This document shows positions 49,797 to 58,095 of a stretch of 64,000 nucleotides of DNA, in pieces. The DNA comes from Planctomycetaceae bacterium. Its GTDB lineage: Bacteria; Planctomycetota; Planctomycetia; Planctomycetales; Planctomycetaceae. Made by a program: the position numbers and the translations under genes. Position 1 is the stretch's first letter; every line of letters begins with the position of its first letter. The stretch lies in the NCBI GenBank assembly GCA_024742875.1, contig JANSXP010000001.1, forward strand, positions 62,001 to 126,000, read 5' to 3'. The notes beneath the pieces were generated by a model. It ran no database searches, was not told the origin of the DNA, and saw nothing but the letters and a program-made list of their open reading frames with translations.

Positions 49797-50753
49797 ATGA
49801 AAAAAGTGCTTTGCTGGCGGGCCAGGTCAGCAGTGGCCGGTCGACGGGCGTTTTCGACGACGATCCGGGCGACTCTGCTGGGGTTCAGTTTGTGGGCAGC
49901 CCATTGGGGGTACGCCCAAACTCAAACCCGAACCCAAACACCAGCCGAACCGCAGGTTGCCGCCAGCGGGCACCCGTCTTTGAACGAGCGTACGCCGCGA
50001 GTGCCGCACAGTGCCGCGCGAGACTGCTTCTTGCAGCGGTTTGACCGGATCTGTGCACAGGGATTTGTGGACACCCAGCGAGCCGGCGCCACCGGGGTGG
50101 GTTACACGCTGGAGTCATTGCTGCAGATTCCGGAGAACAACAGTCCCCGTGGTGACTTTATGGGCATGGAAATCAAAGCCCATCGCCTGACAGAGCGAAC
50201 GACGGAACCACGCAAAAAAGTCAACCTGTTCCTGAAGGAGCCCGTCTGGAACGATGACCTGACAACTGCCGAACGCATTCGCCGTTTCGGTTACACCAGC
50301 GTGTCCGGTCGCCCGGCGTGGTATCAGTCTGTGACCTGTGATCTCAACGATCGGGGCCTGAAGCTGCATGTGGATCGGGAGCGACAGCGGGTGGCTCTGC
50401 TGCGGCACAATGGCACGATTGCCCTCTGGCCCTTTTCCGTGCTGCGGCAGCGGTTACAGGAAAAGCTGCGAGAAGTTGTGTTCGTCGGGGCGAAGGCCAG
50501 GGACACAGGGACCGGCGAGCAGTTTCACTACACGAGTGTCATCTGGTGCGCCGAGCCGTCACTGGATGGCTTTCTGGAGGCGCTGGAGCAGGGCGACGTG
50601 ATTGTGGAGCTGCGGATGCACGTCAGGGCCTCGGGCGGCGGACGGAATCATGGTACCGCATTTCGCATTCGACCAGATCGGCTGGGCGATCTTTACAAAT
50701 TCAAAATGCCATGTCGGCCGCTGATCAGGCAATCAGCGACCGACGGGCAGTGA
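49797..50753 (+). CDS. MvaI/BcnI-like restriction-endonuclease-fold nuclease with N-terminal export signal
   Basis: VGYTLESLLQIPENNSPRGDFMGMEIKAHR (D-x4-E-x-K, D at 50154, E at 50169, K at 50175), C-terminal GRNHGTAFRIRPDRLGDLYKFK; N-terminal RRAFSTTIRATLLGFSLWAAHWGYAQ. Confidence 0.78.
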   Translation: MKKVLCWRARSAVAGRRAFSTTIRATLLGFSLWAAHWGYAQTQTRTQTPAEPQVAASGHPSLNERTPRVPHSAARDCFLQRFDRICAQGFVDTQRAGATGVGYTLESLLQIPENNSPRGDFMGMEIKAHRLTERTTEPRKKVNLFLKEPVWNDDLTTAERIRRFGYTSVSGRPAWYQSVTCDLNDRGLKLHVDRERQRVALLRHNGTIALWPFSVLRQRLQEKLREVVFVGAKARDTGTGEQFHYTSVIWCAEPSLDGFLEALEQGDVIVELRMHVRASGGGRNHGTAFRIRPDRLGDLYKFKMPCRPLIRQSATDGQ

Positions 50754-50838
50754 TCCGCTACCACAGCCGATAGGCAGTGATCCGCTATCACAGCCGATAG
50801 GCAGTGATCCGCTATCACAGCCGATAGGCAGTGATCCG
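50746..50838. repeat. 27-bp tandem repeat, about 3.4 copies, containing the nuclease stop codon
   Basis: GGCAGTGATCCGCTAYCACAGCCGATA at 50746, 50773, 50800, partial at 50827. Confidence 0.96.
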
Positions 50839-50841
50839 AAT

Positions 50842-50876
50842 AGCGACGCCCTCAGACGATGGGTGAGGACGTCGCT
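50842..50876. terminator. Hairpin between convergent genes, possible terminator without T-tract
   Basis: AGCGACGCCCTCA ... TGAGGACGTCGCT, 13-bp stem with one mismatch. Confidence 0.5.
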
Positions 50877-50906
50877 GTAGAGCAGTTCCAGCGGCGAAGG
50901 GGCCGC

Positions 50907-52553
50907 TTAGTAGGTCCAGTTGATACCCAGGTTGAACGAGTTCTGGAAGAACGTGGACCGCTTGATGTTGATCGTTGGAAACACGCCCGCTCGGGGGTTG
51001 GTCAGCCAGTTGATGGACTGCGTGGGGTCGGCCACTTCGCCCACCCACAGATAGGTCCAGCCGGCACTGAATGTCGCGTTTTCCAGTTGCCACATGTCCT
51101 GCAGAACGGGTACCCGCTTGAAGATGGGGATCTCCGCGGTGAGCGACTGCTGGAACATCGGAGACACGTGCGTCGTTTCTTTGACGTCGGTGAAGGCGTT
51201 AAGCCCGGAACCGGTGTCAAACAGGTCCTGCAGAATGGTCAGGCCGGTGACCGGGTCCACGGTGGTCGTCACCGTATCACCGATGTTGTCACCCGACAGT
51301 CGTGCTCGTTCACGGTTGAACAGGGCACCTACCTTGGTCGAGCCAGTCAGGCGAATGCCTTCCGCGGCTCCAATCAGGTACTGCACGCCGATTTCGGGCC
51401 CAGCCATTGTGCTGTCGACACTGCTGTCGACGAACGCCCGAATGATGGAGTCGGTGGACGGATTACCCTGAGTGAAGGTGGCGGTTCCCGTTTCGGCCAC
51501 GTTGTCGATCACGAAGTCGTTGTCGTCATCCAGGCCGTCCGGAATGTTCTGCGTATACACCAGACCGGAATCCACACCCGTGAAGAAGAAGCCTTCGTTC
51601 ACCTGCATGAAGCGACCGCCGATGATCGGCTGAATGGAGATGCGTTCGCTCTCGTAAGAGATCGGAGCCACAAAGTTGATCGCACCGGTGTATGACTCCA
51701 CGCTGTGGTTCATGATGAAGTCGAGGTCGAATCGCTGATTGAAGCCGTCAAAGTCCACGCCGTTCTGCAGTGGCAGAGCGTTGAGGTTGAACAGCTGCCG
51801 GTCGAGGATTTCATCCGCCGTACCGAACAGTCCAAAGGTGGCCGCCAGGTTGGTCAGGATGGGGCCTGTCAGGATCTGATCTTCCACAATTCCACGTTCA
51901 AGGAACAGCTGTGAGAAGGTGTTGTCAACGATGCCTTCACCGTTGCCCGCCTGCAGCACCATCGCGTTGACCGAGCTGAGTCGCAGACCCTGCTGGATTT
52001 CGCGGGCGTTGAAGTTTGTTGTTGTGCGGCCATTCCAGCCGGCGTCAAAGGCGAAACCCCAGCCGTTGGGTGTCTCGACACCACCTCGCAGCAGAATGCC
52101 GGAGCCGACGTTGTCGGGCAGCCAGTTGGCATTGCCGGGATTGAAGTTGTTCAGTGACAGCGCGTCCGGCAGGTTGCCGCCGGTGCCGTTGATGGTCTCT
52201 TCCTGAGTAAAGCTGGGTGCCGACAGATCGCCGATGCGTCCTGTCAGTCCACGCGTTTTCGTCTGCAGGTACGAGACGTTCAGGAAATACCTGTTTAAGG
52301 CGGTCGAAGGTCCCAGGGCCCTTTGGAACCACAGTCCATCGGAACTGTAGGTCTGCTGACCTGGTCCAAACGGTGAGATCTGTGGGTAGGGAGAAAATCC
52401 CCCCGGCATCGCTGAGTACGCCGGTGGTGCTCCTCCCATGAAGGCAGGTGCGCCGGGTGATGGTGAACCCATCATCTGTGCACCGCTTTCCGCTGACATT
52501 GCTAAGGTCAGCAGCATTGGCACCATGGTTTTCAAACGGGGCCTGATCCGCAT
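50907..52553 (-). CDS. BBP7-like outer membrane beta-barrel protein
   Basis: 548 aa; signal peptide, GLWFQRALGPSTALNRYFLNVSYLQTKTRG, terminal aromatic FNLGINWTY. Confidence 0.8.
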   Translation of the reverse strand: MRIRPRLKTMVPMLLTLAMSAESGAQMMGSPSPGAPAFMGGAPPAYSAMPGGFSPYPQISPFGPGQQTYSSDGLWFQRALGPSTALNRYFLNVSYLQTKTRGLTGRIGDLSAPSFTQEETINGTGGNLPDALSLNNFNPGNANWLPDNVGSGILLRGGVETPNGWGFAFDAGWNGRTTTNFNAREIQQGLRLSSVNAMVLQAGNGEGIVDNTFSQLFLERGIVEDQILTGPILTNLAATFGLFGTADEILDRQLFNLNALPLQNGVDFDGFNQRFDLDFIMNHSVESYTGAINFVAPISYESERISIQPIIGGRFMQVNEGFFFTGVDSGLVYTQNIPDGLDDDNDFVIDNVAETGTATFTQGNPSTDSIIRAFVDSSVDSTMAGPEIGVQYLIGAAEGIRLTGSTKVGALFNRERARLSGDNIGDTVTTTVDPVTGLTILQDLFDTGSGLNAFTDVKETTHVSPMFQQSLTAEIPIFKRVPVLQDMWQLENATFSAGWTYLWVGEVADPTQSINWLTNPRAGVFPTINIKRSTFFQNSFNLGINWTY

Positions 52554-52970
52554 TGATCTATCCTTCAGAAGCCAAAATTTTGACTGGCTTTTTCGTTTCC
52601 CGAGAGCTCACTGGTTGTCGTGACGTAACGACGGACCGAGCGCATCGAGACGATCTTGTGGATAGTATCGGTCAGGCAATTTGTGAAACTGTAGGGATTG
52701 TTCGGGTGGTGTCGATTTTTACGCGGCTTGCTTTGCGTGGAACGATGGCCGGGCGTGACGTAACGTTTGCTCAATAAAAACAGGGAGCAAATCGCATCCC
52801 CGCGGACCTGGGGTTTTGCCCATCAGCGCATGGCTCCGACAAACCGGCAGAAATGGCGACCGGCAGCCGGAGACGATCCACCAGCCGGTGTGCCGGCCAG
52901 CGGCAGAATCTGCCGTTGCGCAGTGACATGTCAGCCGCAGCACGCGACCTGTTGTGACAGAACAGAAGCC

Positions 52971-54506
52971 TCAGAAAATGGGGCCAGGAAACCACGGGCA
53001 GAATTCTTCATCGCCAATGCCCTGCTGCTCGCTGAGTGTCTGCTGCCCACTGGCCGTTGCCAGAATTTGCTCGAAAATCCGGCGGCCGACGGTCTCAACG
53101 GGCGTTCCCTCCAGAATCACTCCCGCGTTGATGTCCATGTCATCCTGCAGGCGATTGTACATGGGCGTGTTGGTCGCCACTTTGATGGTGGGCGCTGGCT
53201 TACAGCCGAAGCAACTGCCGCGCCCCGTCGTAAACACGACCATTTGAGCGCCACTGGCCACTTTTCCTGTGATGGAGGCCGGGTCGTAGCCGGGGCTGTC
53301 CATAATCACGAACCCTCTTTCAGTGATGGGTTCTGCGTAGCGGTAAACGGCGTTCAGGGGAGACGTGCCGCCCTTGGCGATGGCGCCCAGCGACTTCTCG
53401 AAGATCGTGGTCAGCCCCCCGTTCTTGTTGCCGACTGACGGGTTGTTGTCGATGGCCGCGTTGTGTCGCCGTGCATAGTCTTCCCACCAGCGGATGCGTT
53501 CCAGCAGTGCTTCGCCAACCTCCGGCGTACGCGCCCGGCGAGTCAGCAGATGTTCGGCACCGTAGATCTCAGGAGTTTCAGACAGAATGGAGGTCGCCCC
53601 ATGAGCCACCAGCAGATCGGTGGCCACTCCCACGGCCGGATTGGCCGTGATCCCACTGTTGCCATCACTGCCCCCGCATTCCATGGCGACTTTCAGCTCG
53701 CTGATCGGAGTGGGGGTCCGCTGCACATCATTCGCCAGAGGCAGCAGGTCCTTCAGGATGCCAACCGCACGATCAACGGTCCGCCGAACTCCACCCTCTT
53801 CCTGGATATTCAGCGTCAGTGGTGTTGCCCGTGATTCCTGATGGCCCAGCTGGACCAGTCCATGTGAGGACTGCAGGTGATGCGCCTGGTTGGTCTCGCA
53901 GCCGAGCCCCAGGATCAGGCAGGCACCGATATTGGGGTGTTTGGCGAAACCGGCCAGCGTGCGACTGAGTTGCTGATGATCGTCTCCGTTGAATTCGAAA
54001 GCACAGCCCGTCTTGTGGACAAACGGCACGATTCCGTCAATGTTAGGAAAATCACCGATCTCGAGGCGCGTCAGTTCCGCAGCGACATAGCGGGCTGTGG
54101 TGGCTGAACAGTTGACAGTACTAATAACAGCCACGTAATTGCGGGTGCCGACAGAGCCGTTGGGGCGATGAATACCCAGAAAATTCCTTGGCTCCGGCGG
54201 GTCAGGAGGAATGCGCAGCTGGGTGCTGAAGGCATAATCCTGCCCGGGGCGTGATGCGCGAACATTCTGGACATGCACCCAGTCTCCGCACTCGATATCT
54301 CCGCTGGCGAATCCAATCGTCTGGCCGAATTTGAGAATCGGCCGCCCATCCGCGATCGCCGCCAGGGCCACTTTATGACCTGGCGGAATATCGTGGGTGA
54401 CACGAATGGACTTGTCGTGCAGATGGGCAATACTTCCCGAGCTAAAGGGGGTGACGGCGACAGCGACATTGTCTTCCTCGTGAAGTTTTAGCAATTCAAA
54501 CGTCAT
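52971..54506 (-). CDS. UxaA-family hydrolase (altronate/galactarate dehydratase-like)
   Basis: N-terminal SAF-like HEEDNVAVAV, FLGIHRPNGSVGTRNYVAVISTVNCS, GRGSCFGCKPAPTIKVATN. Confidence 0.92.
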   Translation of the reverse strand: MTFELLKLHEEDNVAVAVTPFSSGSIAHLHDKSIRVTHDIPPGHKVALAAIADGRPILKFGQTIGFASGDIECGDWVHVQNVRASRPGQDYAFSTQLRIPPDPPEPRNFLGIHRPNGSVGTRNYVAVISTVNCSATTARYVAAELTRLEIGDFPNIDGIVPFVHKTGCAFEFNGDDHQQLSRTLAGFAKHPNIGACLILGLGCETNQAHHLQSSHGLVQLGHQESRATPLTLNIQEEGGVRRTVDRAVGILKDLLPLANDVQRTPTPISELKVAMECGGSDGNSGITANPAVGVATDLLVAHGATSILSETPEIYGAEHLLTRRARTPEVGEALLERIRWWEDYARRHNAAIDNNPSVGNKNGGLTTIFEKSLGAIAKGGTSPLNAVYRYAEPITERGFVIMDSPGYDPASITGKVASGAQMVVFTTGRGSCFGCKPAPTIKVATNTPMYNRLQDDMDINAGVILEGTPVETVGRRIFEQILATASGQQTLSEQQGIGDEEFCPWFPGPIF

Positions 54507-54815
54507 ATAACCGTTACCAACCACACTACAGGACAGCGACAATGCTGATGTTTTGAACGGACCGTCGAGAAATTCAGCCGACTTCCTGCGGCTTCACAAC
54601 GGTTTTGGCGTCCACCCGGACGTGAGGCAGAATCTCGGGAAGAACCCTCGGGATCGAATAAGGGGGCTGACCTCAAAACGATTCGCAGTCACTGCTTGAA
54701 ATGCTCAGAGTCTGACTTCACCCATCGCCCGAATGCCCAGTCAGTATTCACCGACGCAATTAGATCGGAACACACGGCGGGTCTCAACCGGATACGCGTC
54801 TTCAAAAGAACGGTC

Positions 54816-57800
54816 ATGAAAGACAAGCTGACAATTTATTCTGGCCTGTTGGCACTACTGGGATTGCTGCATCTGCCCCTGCTCTGGGAATACTACCAGA
54901 GATTGTGGCAGCAGGAGCATTACCAGTTCTTCCCCTTTGCGCTGGGCGCTTTTGTCTGGTTCCTCTGGACGCGGCGCAGTGATGGTTTCCAGATCCGTCC
55001 TCTGACCATCGGCCTGGTGGCCCTGGACCTGGTGCTGGTCCTTAACGGCATGTTCTTGCTGCACAGCCCGTGGCTGGTGTGCCTCGGGTTTGTGATCTGG
55101 TGTTACGTGGTAGCTTCCGGTTTTGAGGACCGTGAGTTTGACCTGACGCTGGGATATCTGGCCATCCTGCCTTTACTGACATTGCGGCTGCCACTGGCCT
55201 GGGACATCAACGTCATCCAGTCGCTGCAGCGAGTGACCACGGCAGTTGCCAGCCTGCTGCTGAATGACTTTGGCCACCTGCACCTGCGGGAAGGCAATGT
55301 CATTGAATTTCCTGGCAAGCGTTTTCTTGTCGCGGATGCCTGCAGCGGCGTGCAGTCACTGTTCACCCTGCTGTTTCTGGGGGCTCTGATTTCCTGTGGG
55401 TATCGCCGCAAATGGGGGCACTCGCTGTTTGTGCTGATCTGTGCGGCCGGCTTCGCCGGACTGATGAATGTGGTTCGTGTGTACACGATTGCTGTCGCCT
55501 GGGACAACTTTGGTCTCGACCTGGCGTCTGGCTGGCCACATGACGTGGTGGGTTATGTGGCGCTGGTGATCGCCGCACTGCTGGTGCTCAGCGCCGATGC
55601 GTTTGTGTTCTTTCTGTTTTCGCCTGTTCCTGATATCGCCGGCAGTGGTATGTCGGCTTTGTATCGCAATCCTCTGGTGGTTGCCTGGAACTGGTGTTTC
55701 ATGTCACGTCGTCGTCTGACGGCCGAACAGATGGCCGAGCTCGAGATCACGGATCCCAAACAGGTCGATAAGATGGGTGACCGCGTGATGCCGGCTGCGG
55801 CGGAGTATTTTCGTCCCGCCAGCGTCTTCTCGTGGATTTCCGGCTTTCTGGAGCACTGGCTGTTCTCGCGCAATACTGCGGCTGTTCGCATGGCAACTCC
55901 CTTCTTCATTTTTGGTCTGGGTGGGGCCGCGTTTGTCTGGTGGCTGCAGACATCCGCGCACAACGATGTGGTGCAGCGCTATGAAAAGGCGATCGTCAAA
56001 GCGCTGGATGACGAAGACAAAGAACGACAGAGGATCTATCTGGAGACCCTGCTGCAACTGCGTCCCAAGGATCAGCGCTACCGTCTGCAGCATGTTGCGA
56101 GTCTGGTGCGCGAGGGGCAGGTGGAACGCGCTTTGCCTCACATTCAGATGCTGACGTCCCGAACGTCCATCGAATACTCGGCCGCTCACTGCTGGCTGGC
56201 GCGACAGGCCGTGTCGGAAGAACCTTACTTCCCGCTGGAACGCGACGAGATCGAATCCCACCTGCTGCGTGCTGTCGAACTGAACCCTGCCGATGTGGAG
56301 GCTCGTCGTCTGCTGGCGGTGGTCCTGGCGTCTCGCGGTCAGCTGTTACCGGCAGAACGTCATCTGATGGACGTCGTCGAGCAGCACCCGGAAGTAGCGC
56401 TCGAGCTGGCGCGACTGAAGGCCCGGCTGGGTCGCCCCAAAGAGTCGGTCGATCAGATGGCACAAGCGGCGGCCGATTACTGTCTGGAGCAGATCAAGAA
56501 GAATCCTCGTGACGCCTCCGCCCGCATCCAGCGTTCTGAGGCGCTGGTGATTCTGGGGCAGATTGAAGCGGCTGAGCAAAACCTGGTGGAAGGGGCCGGC
56601 GATGAGCGCACACCGGCGGTAAATGGTGCACTGTCTCGTTTTTATGCCGACCTGGCTTCCAAACGCTTGCAGGACTCCGCGCTGAATCGCGAGCTGGCGA
56701 AACGGCTGATTGAACAGGCCCTGTACCGCGCCCCCGACAATCGACGGGCGCTCGCCGTGGCTGTGTCGCTGGATGGCTATGGCATTGCCGTTGATCCGCA
56801 GCGGCTCTTGCCCGCCGTCGACCTGCTGCAGCAGCAGGCCGATGAACTGGATCAGGCAGATCGTCTGCTGCTGGTGCAGTCGCTTGCTCTGGCGGGCCGC
56901 ACCGAAGAAGCGCTCGAACTGCTGCCGCCATTGGTCGACGAGCAGCCTTCGCTGCAGCTGCTGAACGTGCGGCTGCTGTTACGTTCCGGTCAGCAGGACG
57001 CAGCCAGTGATCTGATCGATTCGATGGTGGCACATCGTGAAGAATTTCGCGGCACGGACAACGAAACTGTGACCAGTCTGAACGCCGCTGAAGCGCTCAC
57101 TTTTCGTGGTGATCTGGAGGGCAGTCTGGAAATTCTGCGAGACATCCGAGCGGATGAGGAGAACCTGTCTGAGCAGGAAACGAGTCGGCTGCAGCTGCTG
57201 TGGTCGCGGGTGCATGTGGCGTTGTTTGATCGTCGGCAGAAAGACGCACCTGGAACGGGTGTGAAGCTGCTGGCAGAAGCTCTGCAAAGCGGGGGCGATC
57301 TGGCCACCACGCTGGAACGACTGGTGCAGGTAAGTTTCCGTGACGGCCCCGAATCCGCCTATGCCAATGAACTGCTCACTCAGGTGCTTACCAAAGGGCG
57401 TGTCAATGCCAGCGTTTACACAATGATCGGCAGTCAGGCCATCCTGAAGGATCGCATTGACGATGCTCGCAAGTATCTCGAGCGTGCGTATTCGATGAAC
57501 AGTAATGACCCCATGGTTCTGAACAATCTGGCGCTCGCTCTGGTGCGGGGAAAGTCGTCTCAAACCAACATTGATCGTGCCATGCGACTGGTGGACGAGG
57601 CACTGCGGATTCTGCCCGCGCATCCTGACGTGGTCTCCACGCGTGCTGAGGTCCACATCGCCCGCAAAGACTGGGAAAAGGCGCGTCGCGATCTGGAAGT
57701 GGCCCTGAAGGATCGCCCGAACAGCGTGCGCTGCCGCCAACTGCTGGGTGTTGTGTGCGACCAGCAGGGCGAAAGCGAACTGGCACGAGAGCATCGTCGT

Positions 57801-57848
57801 CGCGCCTCGGAGTTGCTGCAGGCGGCGGAAAAAACGCCCGGATCCTGA
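54816..57848 (+). CDS. Exosortase (XrtU-like) fused to C-terminal TPR region
   Basis: DACSGVQSLFTLLFLGAL, AGLMNVVRVYTIAVAWDNFGLDLASGWPHDVVGY; C-terminal TPR-like repeats; ATG at 54816 favoured. Confidence 0.88.
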   Translation: MKDKLTIYSGLLALLGLLHLPLLWEYYQRLWQQEHYQFFPFALGAFVWFLWTRRSDGFQIRPLTIGLVALDLVLVLNGMFLLHSPWLVCLGFVIWCYVVASGFEDREFDLTLGYLAILPLLTLRLPLAWDINVIQSLQRVTTAVASLLLNDFGHLHLREGNVIEFPGKRFLVADACSGVQSLFTLLFLGALISCGYRRKWGHSLFVLICAAGFAGLMNVVRVYTIAVAWDNFGLDLASGWPHDVVGYVALVIAALLVLSADAFVFFLFSPVPDIAGSGMSALYRNPLVVAWNWCFMSRRRLTAEQMAELEITDPKQVDKMGDRVMPAAAEYFRPASVFSWISGFLEHWLFSRNTAAVRMATPFFIFGLGGAAFVWWLQTSAHNDVVQRYEKAIVKALDDEDKERQRIYLETLLQLRPKDQRYRLQHVASLVREGQVERALPHIQMLTSRTSIEYSAAHCWLARQAVSEEPYFPLERDEIESHLLRAVELNPADVEARRLLAVVLASRGQLLPAERHLMDVVEQHPEVALELARLKARLGRPKESVDQMAQAAADYCLEQIKKNPRDASARIQRSEALVILGQIEAAEQNLVEGAGDERTPAVNGALSRFYADLASKRLQDSALNRELAKRLIEQALYRAPDNRRALAVAVSLDGYGIAVDPQRLLPAVDLLQQQADELDQADRLLLVQSLALAGRTEEALELLPPLVDEQPSLQLLNVRLLLRSGQQDAASDLIDSMVAHREEFRGTDNETVTSLNAAEALTFRGDLEGSLEILRDIRADEENLSEQETSRLQLLWSRVHVALFDRRQKDAPGTGVKLLAEALQSGGDLATTLERLVQVSFRDGPESAYANELLTQVLTKGRVNASVYTMIGSQAILKDRIDDARKYLERAYSMNSNDPMVLNNLALALVRGKSSQTNIDRAMRLVDEALRILPAHPDVVSTRAEVHIARKDWEKARRDLEVALKDRPNSVRCRQLLGVVCDQQGESELAREHRRRASELLQAAEKTPGS

Positions 57849-58095
57849 GGCGGGTGGCAGCGGCAGTCCGGACATACCCGCCAGGGCGTGCCGAGGGCAG
57901 GGAATTTCCAACGACGTCTGGTCGGCCGGAGTCGTCCTGCGCAGCGGCCGGATTGAGTGCACTGCGTGGCGGGCGCTCGTCTGGCCACTCACCAGTAACG
58001 CGTCGACCGACAGGAGCGATCACCCGGCCAGGTCATCGAGGACGACATGTCCCGCGAAGACCTTCGGCCGGCCTGGCTTCGTCAAAGCTGTCCCT

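Noticed and set aside
54696-54815. N-terminal extension of the exosortase ORF
   Set aside because: No motif and no hydrophobic signal; ATG at 54816 directly precedes the first TM segment.
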